From contig NZ_PJNE01000001.1 of the NCBI RefSeq assembly GCF_002846495.1, positions 3,286,001 through 3,350,000 of the forward strand: DNA of 64,000 nt, given 5' to 3'. Shown one piece after another: positions 49,288-58,130 of the stretch. The position numbers were made by a program, and so were the translations under genes. This DNA comes from Phycicoccus duodecadis. GTDB lineage: Bacteria > Actinomycetota > Actinomycetes > Actinomycetales > Dermatophilaceae. The notes under the pieces were generated by a model. That model was not told where the DNA came from. It saw only the letters and a list, made by a program, of their open reading frames with translations, and did no database searches. How positions within the stretch are numbered: position 1 is the stretch's first letter; the number at the start of each line of letters is the position of its first letter.

Positions 49288-50115
49288 TCAGGCCAGGCGG
49301 TCGGCGCGGGCGTAGACCGAGAACCGGGGGGCCCGCGTGAACGCCACGAGGGTGATGCCGAGCTCGGTGGCGAGCTCGACGGCCAGCGAGGTGGGGGCGC
49401 CCACGGCGACGACGGCCGGGATGCCCGCGACGGCCGCCTTCTGCACGATCTCGAAGCTGGCGCGGGCGCTGACCGCGAGCACGGTGCCGGCCAGCGGCAG
49501 CTCGCGCTCGCGGGAGACCGCGCCGACCACCTTGTCGACGGCGTTGTGCCGCCCGACGTCCTCGCGCACCGCGAGGAGGGCCCCGTCGGCGGCGGCGATC
49601 CCGGCGGCGTGCATCCCCCCGGTGCGCTCGAAACCGGCCTGGTGGGTGCGCAGCGCCTCGGGGAGGGCGGCGACGACGGCGGGGTCGAAGGTCGCGGGGT
49701 CGCTCGCGACGTCGAAGCGGCCGGCGGTGCGCACGGCGTCGACCGAGGCCGAGCCGCACACCCCGCAGGCGCTGGTCATGGCCTGGGTGCGCTCTCGCGC
49801 CGGGCGCAGCAGGGCCGAGCCGGGGGAGAGGGCGGCCTCGACCACGTTGAAGGTCGGGGAGCCGTCCGGACCGACGTCGGTGCAGTGCATCATCGCCGCC
49901 ACGTCGGCGGCGGAGGCGATCATCCCCTCGGTGAGCAGGTGGCCGAGGGTGAGGTCGAAGTCGTCGCCGGGGGTGCGCATGGTGGTGGTCACGGTGGCGC
50001 CGTCGACCCGCACCTCGAGCGGCTCCTCGACGGCCACGGTGTCGGGGCGCGCCACGGCGTCGCCCCGCACCACGTCGTAGCGCGTGCGCGGCACCCGTGT
50101 CGTCACCCGGCCCAT
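49288..50115 (-). CDS. fdhD: Formate dehydrogenase accessory sulfurtransferase FdhD
   Basis: 275 residues. FdhD moves sulfur from a cysteine desulfurase to the molybdenum cofactor of formate dehydrogenase. The catalytic cysteine pair is in TSACGVCGSAS; PGDDFDLTLGHLLTEGMI (start), GGMHAAGIA and REDVGRHNAVDKVVGA are family hallmarks. No formate dehydrogenase or molybdopterin gene is in the window. A 137-base gap separates it from aceE. Confidence 0.94.
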   Translation of the reverse strand: MGRVTTRVPRTRYDVVRGDAVARPDTVAVEEPLEVRVDGATVTTTMRTPGDDFDLTLGHLLTEGMIASAADVAAMMHCTDVGPDGSPTFNVVEAALSPGSALLRPARERTQAMTSACGVCGSASVDAVRTAGRFDVASDPATFDPAVVAALPEALRTHQAGFERTGGMHAAGIAAADGALLAVREDVGRHNAVDKVVGAVSRERELPLAGTVLAVSARASFEIVQKAAVAGIPAVVAVGAPTSLAVELATELGITLVAFTRAPRFSVYARADRLA

Positions 50116-50179
50116 GGGGGAATCCAAACACACCCTCGGGCACCGGCGGCCGGTCGGGGCCCTCGGGCAGACTGGCGTC

Positions 50180-50698
50180 ATGTCCGTGCCGCCCGACCGC
50201 CCGCCCGCCGAGCCGGTGGCGGTCACGCTGCGCGGCGCGGGGCCCTCGTGGCGCCCGGTGTCGCCGGCCCTGGCCACCGTGCGCCTGGTCGTGCTCGCCG
50301 TCGTGCTCCTGCCTCCCTTCCTGGTCTGCGTGGGTCTGGCGCTGCTCCTCACCCCGTGGGTCTGGCTCGGCGCCGTGGCGCTGCTGCTCCTGGCCGGATG
50401 GGGCGTGTGGGTGGTCCGGCGCCAGGTGGCGGCCATCTCGTGGGTCGAGCTCGACGACGAGATCGTCATCCGCAAGGGCCGGCTCTTCCGCAGCCTGGTC
50501 AGCGTGCCGTACGGGCGCCTCCAGTACGTCGACATCCAGTCCGGGCCCCTGGCGCGGGCGTTCGGGCTGGCGTCGTGTGAGATCCACACGGCCTCGCCCG
50601 AGAGCGGCGGCTCGCTGCCCGGGCTGCCGACCGCCGAGGCGGAGGCCCTGCGCACCCGGCTCGCCGCGCGGGGCGAGGCCCAGCGGGCCGGCCTGTGA
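50180..50698 (+). CDS. Membrane protein with one bacterial PH domain (YdbS-like)
   Basis: 172 residues. Two membrane segments at about 32-53 and 57-75, then a bPH_2 domain (SWVELDDEIVIRKGRLFRSLVSVPYGRLQYVDIQSGPLARAFGLASCEIHTA, key part VSVPYGRLQYVDIQSGP). CAGACT stands six bases before the ATG. The GTGA overlap links it to the larger three-PH-domain protein; the pair matches YdbS-YdbT of Bacillus, which help resist sublancin and some SigW-related stress. Function here unknown. Confidence 0.85.
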   Translation: MSVPPDRPPAEPVAVTLRGAGPSWRPVSPALATVRLVVLAVVLLPPFLVCVGLALLLTPWVWLGAVALLLLAGWGVWVVRRQVAAISWVELDDEIVIRKGRLFRSLVSVPYGRLQYVDIQSGPLARAFGLASCEIHTASPESGGSLPGLPTAEAEALRTRLAARGEAQRAGL

Positions 50699-52251
50699 CC
50701 GACGCGTCGCCGCCGGAGGCTCCGGGCGGGCCGGGCGCTCCGGGCGGTCCGGGCGCGGACGAGGGATGGCAGCGGCTGCATCCGCTCACTCCGCTGCTCA
50801 AGGGCGGGGTGGTCCTGCTGGCCGTGCTCGGCTACGCCGCGAGCCGCATCGTCGACGGCGTGCTGGGCGCGTTCGACCCCACGAGCGCGAGCGACGCCTC
50901 CGGCGACGGTCCCGACGAGACCACGGCCGTCCTCGCCCACCCGCTGCTGGCGCTCGCCGGGCTGCTGCTGGTCATCGCCGCGGTGGCGGCCGCCGGCTGG
51001 GTCAGCTGGCGGTTCTCGCGCTTCCGGGTGGCGCGCGGGCAGGTCGAGCTGCGCTCGGGCGTGCTGTACCGCCAGCACCGGCAGGTCCCCCTCGAACGGG
51101 TGCAGGCGGTCGAGACCACCCGGCCGCTGCTCGCGCGGCTGCTGGGCCTGTCGCAGGTCGTCGTGCAGTCGGCCGGTGGGTCCGACTCCCACCTCACCCT
51201 CGCCTTCCTCGACGCCGCCCGCGCCGAGGAGGTGCGGGCCCACCTGCTCGACCTCGCCGGCCGCGCCGACGAGCGCCGGCCGGTGCCGGTCGAGGCCCTT
51301 CCGCTCGGCGCGGGGCCGGTCCCCGTGGTCGACGTGCCCAACGGACGGCTCTTCGTCGCCACCGTCCTGCACCCCGCGACGCTCGTCCTGGGCCTGATCG
51401 GGGTGGCGCTCCTGCTCGGAGCCGGGGTCTTCGAGCTGGGGGCGGGAGTGCTGGCCAGTGCGCCGGCCCTGGTGCCGGTGGTGTTCGGCCTTGCGGTGGG
51501 GCGGGTCAAGGAGCTCCTCGTCCACGGCAACTTCTCGCTGTCGCGCACCGACACCGCGCTGCGGGTGCACCACGGCCTCACCGAGCTGCGGGCCTCGAGC
51601 GTGCCGCTGCACCGGGTGCAGGCGGTCGAGGTGCTCCAGCCGCTGTGGTGGCGTCCGTTCCGCTGGTGGCGGGTGCGCGTCAACGTGGCCGGCGCCCGCT
51701 CCGAGGGGGCCGACGGCGACGACCAGACCACCCTGCTGCCGGTCGGCACGCTCGACGACGCGCTGCGCGTGCTGGCCACCCTGGGCGTGCGCCCCGACGA
51801 CCCGTACGTCGCCGCCGCGCTCGAGGGGGAGGGCGGTGAGCCCGGCTGGGTCGGGCCGCCCCGGGCCGCCCGCGTCCTCGACCCCTGGTCGTGGCGGCGG
51901 AGCGGCTACGCCGTCTCCGATACCGCGCTGCACCTGCGTTCGGGCCGCTGGTCGCGCAGTGCCGTCGTCGTGCCGCACGCCCGCGTGCAGTCGCTCGCCC
52001 TCGACCAGGGTCCGCTCCAGATGCGCCTCGGGCTGGCCACCGCTCGTGTCGTCTCGACCCCGGGGCCGGTCTCGCCGCGGGCGCCGCACCTGCGCGCCGA
52101 GGACGCCGAGGCCTTCCTCGCCCTGGTCGGTGCGCGGGCCCGCGACGCCCGGCGCGCCGTGCCCACCGCCGCGCCGGGGCCGACCGGCGGCATCCTGCCG
52201 ACCGAACCCGCCGAACCGGTTGCGCACCGGGGCGCGCCGTTGGTGGACTAG
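50695..52251 (+). CDS. Membrane protein with three bacterial PH domains (YdbT-like)
   Basis: 518 residues. A Pro/Gly-rich N-terminus, membrane segments at about 40-60 and 80-100, then bPH_2 copies at about 110-190 (QVPLERVQAVETTRPLLARLLG), 270-360 (SVPLHRVQAVEVLQPLWWRPF) and 395-480 (VVVPHARVQSLALDQGPLQMRLG). Two further membrane segments lie at about 220-260. Its GTG overlaps the stop of the one-PH partner. The two probably form one membrane complex. Confidence 0.86.
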   Translation: MTDASPPEAPGGPGAPGGPGADEGWQRLHPLTPLLKGGVVLLAVLGYAASRIVDGVLGAFDPTSASDASGDGPDETTAVLAHPLLALAGLLLVIAAVAAAGWVSWRFSRFRVARGQVELRSGVLYRQHRQVPLERVQAVETTRPLLARLLGLSQVVVQSAGGSDSHLTLAFLDAARAEEVRAHLLDLAGRADERRPVPVEALPLGAGPVPVVDVPNGRLFVATVLHPATLVLGLIGVALLLGAGVFELGAGVLASAPALVPVVFGLAVGRVKELLVHGNFSLSRTDTALRVHHGLTELRASSVPLHRVQAVEVLQPLWWRPFRWWRVRVNVAGARSEGADGDDQTTLLPVGTLDDALRVLATLGVRPDDPYVAAALEGEGGEPGWVGPPRAARVLDPWSWRRSGYAVSDTALHLRSGRWSRSAVVVPHARVQSLALDQGPLQMRLGLATARVVSTPGPVSPRAPHLRAEDAEAFLALVGARARDARRAVPTAAPGPTGGILPTEPAEPVAHRGAPLVD

Positions 52252-52288
52252 TGCACCGCACGGCATCCGATGTGAGAGGTTTGGTCGC

Positions 52289-52729
52289 GTGAACACCCCC
52301 GCCCCGCCCCCGGTCGACCCAGGGTCGGCGGGCTCCGGCGCCGTCGAACGGCTCGGTTTCGCCCCCGACCAGGTGGTCCAGGAGTTCGGCTACGACTCCG
52401 ACGTCGACGATGACTTCCGCCTCGCGGTCGAGCAGGCCTGTGGTGCCGAGATGGAGGACGACGAGTACACCGGCGTCGCGGACGCCGTCCTGCTGTGGTT
52501 CCGCCCCGACGACGGCGACCTCGGCGACGCGCTCGTCGACATGGTCGGTGTCCTCCAGGAGGGCGGTTTCGTCGTCCTGCTGACCCCGCGCGGTGGCGAC
52601 GAGGTCGACGCCAGCGACATCGACGAGGCGGCGGTCGTCACCGGCCTGCACCTCTCGGGCACGTTCAACGCGGCCGACTCCTGGCGCGCCCACAAGCTGG
52701 TCGCCCCCAAGAGCGCCGCGCGACGCTGA
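52289..52729 (+). CDS. DUF3052 family protein
   Basis: 146 residues, acidic, soluble. The signature is AVERLGFAPDQVVQEFGYDSDVDDDFR (parts), VADAVLLWFRPDDGDLGDALVD and the Rossmann-like GGFVVLLTPRGGDEVD. Actinobacteria-specific and widespread, no established function. Upstream of a peroxiredoxin, as often seen. GTG start; a GAGAGG lies about ten bases before it. Confidence 0.87.
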   Translation: MNTPAPPPVDPGSAGSGAVERLGFAPDQVVQEFGYDSDVDDDFRLAVEQACGAEMEDDEYTGVADAVLLWFRPDDGDLGDALVDMVGVLQEGGFVVLLTPRGGDEVDASDIDEAAVVTGLHLSGTFNAADSWRAHKLVAPKSAARR

Positions 52730-52780
52730 CCGTGCGGGCGCGGAGGTCATGAGCCCCCCTTCCCTGGCAGGATGGGTCCC

Positions 52781-53260
52781 ATGAGCGCCCCCGACCAGCC
52801 CCTCGGTGTGGGAGACCTCGCGCCCGACTTCACCCTCAGGGACCAGAACGGCGCCGACGTCTCGCTCTCGGAGCTGACCGCCACCCGCAACGTGGTCGTG
52901 GTGTTCTACCCGTGGGCGTTCTCGGGGATCTGCACCGGCGAGCTCGACGAGATCCGCGACCACCTCGAGCACTTCGTCAGCGACGACCTCCAGGTCGTCT
53001 GCATCTCCTGCGACGCCGTCTACAGCGCACGTGCCTGGGCCGACATCCAGGGCTACTTCTTCCCGTTGCTGTCCGACGCGTGGCCGCACGGCCGCGTCGC
53101 GCGGGCCTACGGCGTGCTCGACGAGACCACCGGGGCCGCCCTGCGCGGCACCTTCCTGGTCGGCCGCGACGGGCGCATCGCGTGGACCCTGGTCAACGGC
53201 ACCGGGGAGCCCCGCGACTTCAGCGGGCTGCGGCTCGAGGCCGCCGGCCTGTCGGCCTGA
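52781..53260 (+). CDS. Peroxiredoxin (AhpE-like)
   Basis: 159 residues, thioredoxin-fold peroxidase. The peroxidatic site is FYPWAFSGICTGEL; another cysteine pair-like string VVCISCD follows 45 residues later, and the conserved arginine lies in GTFLVGRDGRIAW's neighbourhood. It is closest in form to mycobacterial AhpE, which reduces hydroperoxides using mycoredoxin or mycothiol. CAGGAT stands seven bases before the ATG, favouring this start over the in-frame ATG nine bases upstream. Confidence 0.88.
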   Translation: MSAPDQPLGVGDLAPDFTLRDQNGADVSLSELTATRNVVVVFYPWAFSGICTGELDEIRDHLEHFVSDDLQVVCISCDAVYSARAWADIQGYFFPLLSDAWPHGRVARAYGVLDETTGAALRGTFLVGRDGRIAWTLVNGTGEPRDFSGLRLEAAGLSA

Positions 53261-53322
53261 GCACGCCGACCTGCCACAATGTCGGCTCGGCCGGATCCGC
53301 CCGTGGCAGGGTGGGCCGCCGA

Positions 53323-53395
53323 GGGCCTGTAGCTCAGCTGGTAGAGCGCCGCGTTTACACCGCGTCGGTCGTCGGTTCGATCCCGGCCGGGCCCA
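53323..53395 (+). tRNA. tRNA-Val (TAC)
   Basis: Cloverleaf of 73 bases: acceptor GGGCCTG with CGGGCCC, D-arm GCTC/GAGC, anticodon loop TTTACAC with anticodon TAC, T-arm GTCGG-TTCGATC-CCGGC. The outermost anticodon pair is a C-T mismatch. CCA is not encoded. The next gene starts one base after its 3' end. Confidence 0.95.
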
Positions 53396-53396
53396 C

Positions 53397-54248
53397 GTGA
53401 GCGACGATGCACCCCTGACCCTGCGGGAGGTGCTCGACGTGCTCGAGCGGCTCTACCCGCCCGGCACCGCGCAGTCCTGGGACCGGGTGGGGCTCGTGAC
53501 GGGCGACCCCGACCAGCCGGTGCGGCGCGTCCACCTGGCCGTCGACCCCACCCTGGCCGTGGTCGCCGAGGCCCGTGACCTGGGTGCCGACCTGCTGCTG
53601 ACCCACCACCCCCTGCTGCTGCGCGGGGTGCACTCGGTGGCCACGACGTCGGCCAAGGGTGCGACCGTCACCGACCTCGTCGTCGGCGACGTCGCGCTCT
53701 ACGTGGCGCACACCAACGCCGACGTCGCGGCCGAGGGGGTCTGCGTGGCCCTCGCCGAGGCCTGCGGCCTGGATGCCGTCGAGCCGCTGGCGCTGGTCGA
53801 GGACCGGCCGCTGGGGCGCGTGGGCGACCTGCCGGCAGCGATGCCTCTGCGCGCCTTCGCCGAGGGGTTGGCGGCACGGCTGCCGGCCACCGCGGTGGGC
53901 CTCCGGGTGGCAGGCCCTCCGGAGGCGGCGGTCCGCCGGGTGGCGGTGCTGGGCGGGGCCGGCGACGACCAGCTCGACGCCGTGCGCGCCGCCCGTGCCG
54001 ACGTCTACGTGACGGCCGACCTGCGCCACCATCCCGTGCTCGAGGCCCGCGAGGAGTCGCGCGGCGGGCCGCCCTACCTGGTCGATGCCGGGCACTGGGC
54101 CAGCGAGCAGGTGTGGCTGGCCCGCGCGGAGCGGGCGCTGCGCGCGGGGCTCGGCGGCGCCGCCACTAGGGTGGAGACCCACATCAGCACAGTGCGCACC
54201 GACCCCTGGACGTTCGTCGTCGGTGCCGACGAAAGAGGTACCCCGTGA
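53397..54248 (+). CDS. Nif3-like dinuclear metal centre protein
   Basis: 283 residues, Nif3/YqfO family. Metal-binding residues: LLLTHHPLLLRG near residue 65, AHTNADVA, and the C-terminal YLVDAGHWASEQ. The family is called GTP cyclohydrolase I type 2, but the activity is doubtful. The preferred start is a GTG one base beyond the tRNA-Val gene, so tRNA processing would leave nearly no leader. The stop overlaps the next start as GTGA. Confidence 0.89.
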   Translation: MSDDAPLTLREVLDVLERLYPPGTAQSWDRVGLVTGDPDQPVRRVHLAVDPTLAVVAEARDLGADLLLTHHPLLLRGVHSVATTSAKGATVTDLVVGDVALYVAHTNADVAAEGVCVALAEACGLDAVEPLALVEDRPLGRVGDLPAAMPLRAFAEGLAARLPATAVGLRVAGPPEAAVRRVAVLGGAGDDQLDAVRAARADVYVTADLRHHPVLEAREESRGGPPYLVDAGHWASEQVWLARAERALRAGLGGAATRVETHISTVRTDPWTFVVGADERGTP

Positions 54249-54985
54249 GAGCCGAGCCCACCCGCCAGCTGCGGCTGCTCGACCTCCAGGCGGTCGACAC
54301 CCGGCTCGACCAGATCGCGCACGCCAAGCGCACCCTCCCGCAGCTCGCCGAGCTGGCGGATCTCGAGGGCAAGGCCCGGCTGATCGACGACCAGCTGGTG
54401 CGCTCGCGCACCGAGCTCGACGACGTGCAACGCGAGGTCGCCCGCGCCGAGTCCGACGTCCAGCTGGTCCGCGACCGCGCCGCCCGCGACCAGGCCCGCC
54501 TCGACGCCGGTACCGGCACCGCCAAGGACCTGCAGGCCATCCAGCACGAGCTGGTCTCGCTCGCCCGCCGGCAGAGCGACCTCGAGGAGGTCGAGCTCGA
54601 GGTGATGGAGCGCGCTGAGGCCGCCGAGCACGACGTGCGCGAGCTCGAGCGCGGTCGCGGCGAGCTGACCGAGCGCATCCGGGCCCTCGAGGCCGCCCGC
54701 GACGAGGCGCTGGCGCGGCTCGACGCCGAGGCCGGCCAGGTGGCGGCCCCCCGCGACACCCTGGTGGGTGACGTGGGCGACGAGCTCGTCACCCTCTACG
54801 AGAAGATCCGCGCGGGCTCCGGCGGGATGGGTGCGGCCGAGCTGCGCCAGCGCCGTTGCGGCGGTTGCCAGCTCGACATCAACCCCGTCGAGCTCCAGCG
54901 TCTGCGCTCGGCGCCCGAGGACGAGGTCCTGCGCTGCGAGGAGTGCCGCCGCATCCTGGTGCGCACCGCCGAGTCCGGGCTGTGA
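54245..54985 (+). CDS. Coiled-coil protein with C4 zinc ribbon
   Basis: 246 residues. Residues 1-170 form a long coiled-coil (LEGKARLIDDQLVRSRTELDDVQ in part, RQSDLEEVELEVMERAEAAEHDV in part), and the end has a zinc ribbon with CGGCQLDINP and CEECRRIL. This is the CT398/DUF164 family common between nif3 and rnhA in actinobacteria. Proposed roles include flagellum/secretion or nucleic-acid binding; none is proven in this group. Overlaps both neighbours by GTGA. Confidence 0.87.
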   Translation: MRAEPTRQLRLLDLQAVDTRLDQIAHAKRTLPQLAELADLEGKARLIDDQLVRSRTELDDVQREVARAESDVQLVRDRAARDQARLDAGTGTAKDLQAIQHELVSLARRQSDLEEVELEVMERAEAAEHDVRELERGRGELTERIRALEAARDEALARLDAEAGQVAAPRDTLVGDVGDELVTLYEKIRAGSGGMGAAELRQRRCGGCQLDINPVELQRLRSAPEDEVLRCEECRRILVRTAESGL

Positions 54986-55941
54986 GCCGGCGGCTCACCG
55001 TCGAGGCCGACGGCGGGTCGCGGGGCAACCCCGGCGTCGCCGGGTACGGAGCCCTGGTGCGCGACACGGCCACCGGCGCGCTGCTGGCCGAGCGGGCCGA
55101 GCCGCTGGGCAAGGTCTCGAACAACGTCGCCGAGTACCGCGGGCTGATCGCCGGGCTCGAGGCGGCCGCGGCCATCGACCCCGGGGCCACCGTGCTGGTG
55201 CGGATGGACTCCAAGCTGGTGGTCGAGCAGATGGCCGGGCGCTGGAAGATCAAGCACGAGGACATGCGCCGCCTGGCGCTGCAGGCGCGTGACCTCGTCA
55301 CGGCCATCCGCGATGCCGGCGGCTCGGTGCGGTACGAGTGGATCCCACGGGCCGAGAACAAGGACGCCGACGCCCTGTCGAACGACGGGATGGACGGGCT
55401 GACCGTCGACCGGCGCCACGACGGCGGCGGCGCGTCGTCGGACGCGGCCGGTGACGATGCGGCGGACGAGGGTCCCACCGGAGGGGCCAGCGCGGCCGCG
55501 TGCGCCCCGGTGCCGCGGCGGGCCGGCACGCCGGTGCGGGTCGTCCTCGTGGCCGAGGCCAGGTCGGACGCGGCGCGCTCGACCACCGCCGCGTCGGTGC
55601 AGCGGCTGCTCGGCGGTGCCCCGCGCTGCCTGGTCACCGCACCGGCTGACGACGCCGTCGAGACCGCGGCCGAGGTGGGGGACCTCCTGGATGTGGGCTC
55701 GGTCGTGGACGCCGCCTGGTCGCCCACCGGCGAGGTGGTCGACGCGTGGGACCGCGTGGTCGCGCGCGGCGGCACCACCGTCGTCGTGTGCCCCGTCGAG
55801 GTCGTGCAGGCGGTGCTGGCCCACGTGCTGGGCATCCCCGACGAGCGCCGCGCCCGGCTGGCCGTGGCGGCGGGGTCGCTGGCCGGGGTCGAGGTGTGGG
55901 GCGACGACGACGTGTCGGTCGCCTTCACCAACCGCACCTGA
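54982..55941 (+). CDS. RNase HI fused to a degenerate histidine-phosphatase domain
   Basis: 319 residues. The N-terminal RNase HI domain (1-140) is catalytically complete: Asp10 in EADGGSRGNPG, Glu51 in NNVAEYRG, Asp76 in VRMDSKLVVEQ, and an aspartate in ENKDADALSN. It removes RNA in RNA/DNA hybrids. After a Gly/Ala/Asp linker (145-180) comes a phosphoglycerate-mutase-like fold as in the mycobacterial RNase H/alpha-ribazole phosphatase Rv2228c, but the RHG motif reads AEARSD and the second histidine site reads VVCPVE, so phosphatase activity is probably lost. Start by GTGA overlap. Confidence 0.88.
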   Translation: MSRRLTVEADGGSRGNPGVAGYGALVRDTATGALLAERAEPLGKVSNNVAEYRGLIAGLEAAAAIDPGATVLVRMDSKLVVEQMAGRWKIKHEDMRRLALQARDLVTAIRDAGGSVRYEWIPRAENKDADALSNDGMDGLTVDRRHDGGGASSDAAGDDAADEGPTGGASAAACAPVPRRAGTPVRVVLVAEARSDAARSTTAASVQRLLGGAPRCLVTAPADDAVETAAEVGDLLDVGSVVDAAWSPTGEVVDAWDRVVARGGTTVVVCPVEVVQAVLAHVLGIPDERRARLAVAAGSLAGVEVWGDDDVSVAFTNRT

Positions 55942-55954
55942 CGTGGTCGGCCCC

Positions 55955-56428
55955 GTGACCGTGCTGCGACCGCTTCGCCCGGACGACCTGGACGCGCTGC
56001 TGCCCCTCCAGCGGGAGGGGAGCGTGGCCGCCCTGGCCCACGTCTTCCCCCAGGACGAGCACCCGTTCCCGACCGAGGAGGTGCGGCGGCGCTGGGTGGC
56101 CGAGCTGGCCGACGCCCGCACCGACTGCCTGGCCGCGGTCCGGGCCGGTGAGCTGGTCGGCTTCGCCGCGACCCGGGGCGACGAGCTGTTCCACTTCGGG
56201 ACGGCCGTCTCCACGTGGGGGAGCGGGGTGGCGGGGATCGTGCACGACGCGGTGGTCGGACTCCTCCGTGAGCAGGGGCATCGGAAGGTCTGGCTGCGGG
56301 TGTTCGACGAGAACCACCGGGCGATCCGGTTCTACCAGCGGCGTGGGTGGCGGCGCACCGACGAGGTGTCGTGGTCGCTCTTCCCTCCGCACCCGGTGCT
56401 GCGCCGCTTCGAACTGGACCTCGTCTGA
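55955..56428 (+). CDS. GNAT-family N-acetyltransferase
   Basis: 157 residues. GNAT fold: TVLRPLRPDDLDALLPLQ at the start, the beta-strand LVGFAATRGDELFHFGTAV, the acetyl-CoA region GSGVAGIVHDAVVGLLREQG (pyrophosphate loop variant) and the ending VWLRVFDENHRAIRFYQRRGWRRTDE (typical FYQRRGW). The substrate is unknown. Of two nearby in-frame GTGs (55943 and 55955) I chose the second, which begins VTVLRPL like relatives. Confidence 0.82.
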   Translation: MTVLRPLRPDDLDALLPLQREGSVAALAHVFPQDEHPFPTEEVRRRWVAELADARTDCLAAVRAGELVGFAATRGDELFHFGTAVSTWGSGVAGIVHDAVVGLLREQGHRKVWLRVFDENHRAIRFYQRRGWRRTDEVSWSLFPPHPVLRRFELDLV

Positions 56429-56443
56429 CCCCGGACGGGTTGC

Positions 56444-57910
56444 TCAGAACGGTGGGGCGTCATCGGCCGGCACATGGATGCGGTGGGTCGGTTCGGTGAC
56501 GCGGCGCGTGCCGGAGGGTGAGGTCCAGGTGAGGGTGCCGTCGGGGTCGAGGGTGGGGCGCCAGCGGCCTTGTTGCTTCAGCCGGTGGTGCCGCCGGCAC
56601 AGGCACGCCAGGTCGGTCGGTGAGGTGGCGCCGTCGGGCCAGGGTTTGGTGTGGTCGAGGTCGGTGTACTCGGCGCGTCTCGGGCAGCCCCACATGCGGC
56701 ATGTCCCGTCCCGGGTGGTGACGAAGTCGCGCATGGCCCGGGGTGGGCGGTAGGCGCTGGTGGTCAGGGACGCCAGGGTGCCGTTGTCGGCGTCGAGCAC
56801 GGCCCGCGCGACGTCCATCGGGAGGGTCTTGAGGAGGTTGGCGACGGTGGCGGCGTCGACCCAGCCCAGCCCGGGCAGCTGCGTGCCGGAGACCGCGAAC
56901 CCGGGGCTGACCTGCGCCATGGGTACCGGGGTGAGGTCCGGGTCGACGGTCATGGTCGTGGTCTCGAACAGCCGCTGTGCCTCCGGGGGGAGGTCGGCGA
57001 AGCGGGTCTCCTCGCCGGTGTAGGCGTCGATGACCGTGTCGTCGTCGGCCCAGGGGACCTCGATGGTCTCGACGGTTGCGGGTTCGGGCGCGGGTCGGTC
57101 GGTGACCACCGGCACTCCGAGGGTGACCGAGGCACTGACCGTCACGTTGCGCAGGAGCAGGTCGCCGAACGCGTCCGCCCGGGCCTCGCTCAGGGTGAGG
57201 GTGTCGTCGACCTGCCGGTACTCGGACGCGAGCTGCTCGGTCGCCGCCCAGGCCGCGGCCACGGTCGCGGTGGGGAGGAGCGCGTACACGTCGGTCAGGC
57301 CGTCCGGGCCGGGCCGCACCTCCACCGTCCGGGTGCGGCGGGTCTTCGCGACCTGCGCGGCGACCTGGTCGGCCGCGACCCGGGTCGCGACGCGGCGGAC
57401 GTGCGCGGTCACCTGGGCCGGGTCCAGGTCGGCCAACCGACCCGACACCTCGGCATCGACCCGCCCGCACGCCTCGACGTCCAGCCCCGCACAGGCGTCG
57501 ACCACCTTGTGCGCCGTCGCCGCCGCCACGTCACCGGCCAGGACCCGGTCGCGGACCAGGGGGAACCGCTCACCGAGGGCCGCGCCGAGGTGGACCTTCC
57601 TTCCGGCCAGCCCCTCCGTCAGGCCCGCTTCTAGAGCGACGAGGCTGGGCGCCATCTGGTCCACGTACCCCACCGCATGCGTCCGCTCCACCGGCCCGTC
57701 CCCCGACAGCCGCACCTCGACCCGAGCCCCCAACGCGGCACTCACGGACACGAGACCATCAGCGGCGTTCGCCAGCTTCTGCGCCTCACCGGCCAGCTCG
57801 TAACACTCGCCCGCATCCAGGCTTCGGCCGTGCTCGGCCAGCTCGCGACCCAGTGCTGCGACCTCCGCACGCGCGGCCGCGATACGGCTGCTGAGCCGCC
57901 CCCTGTCCAT
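56444..57910 (-). CDS. DUF222 / HNH endonuclease family protein
   Basis: 488 residues. The long helical DUF222 domain (20-370) is followed by an HNH nuclease domain: TRDGTCRMWGCPRRAEYTDLDHTKPW (key DLDHTKPWPDGATSPTDLACLCRRHHRLK in parts), with the catalytic His-Asp-His pattern and a zinc-type cysteine pair. This is the 13E12-repeat-like family, found in many copies in actinobacterial genomes, sometimes as parts of mobile elements. Function not established. Driven by a textbook leaderless promoter. Confidence 0.88.
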   Translation of the reverse strand: MDRGRLSSRIAAARAEVAALGRELAEHGRSLDAGECYELAGEAQKLANAADGLVSVSAALGARVEVRLSGDGPVERTHAVGYVDQMAPSLVALEAGLTEGLAGRKVHLGAALGERFPLVRDRVLAGDVAAATAHKVVDACAGLDVEACGRVDAEVSGRLADLDPAQVTAHVRRVATRVAADQVAAQVAKTRRTRTVEVRPGPDGLTDVYALLPTATVAAAWAATEQLASEYRQVDDTLTLSEARADAFGDLLLRNVTVSASVTLGVPVVTDRPAPEPATVETIEVPWADDDTVIDAYTGEETRFADLPPEAQRLFETTTMTVDPDLTPVPMAQVSPGFAVSGTQLPGLGWVDAATVANLLKTLPMDVARAVLDADNGTLASLTTSAYRPPRAMRDFVTTRDGTCRMWGCPRRAEYTDLDHTKPWPDGATSPTDLACLCRRHHRLKQQGRWRPTLDPDGTLTWTSPSGTRRVTEPTHRIHVPADDAPPF

Positions 57911-57916
57911 GGAGCA

Positions 57917-57945
57917 ATGATACCCGAACACGCGTGCGATAGCAA
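57917..57945 (-). promoter_or_regulatory. Leaderless promoter of the HNH gene
   Basis: TTGCTA, 17 bases, TATCAT, six bases, ATG on the minus strand. Good match to a sigma-70/HrdB-type promoter and exact spacing for a transcript starting at the start codon. Confidence 0.8.
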
Positions 57946-58130
57946 GGATTCCTCGACCGGTGTACGCCTGCAGCAGAACGATATTGAAACCATCGGGCGG
58001 CTCCCGGATCGGCGTGGAGGCCGGCTCCGACCCCTTCTCGGCCTCGATCACGGGTCGTCTCCCCGCCGCCCGCGTGCCGACCGACTGAGACGCCACGGCG
58101 ATCTCGCGGCCGCCGTCCTACCCTCGGAGG

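Noticed and set aside
49288..50115. A formate dehydrogenase locus around fdhD
   Set aside because: No formate dehydrogenase or molybdenum cofactor gene is present in the window.
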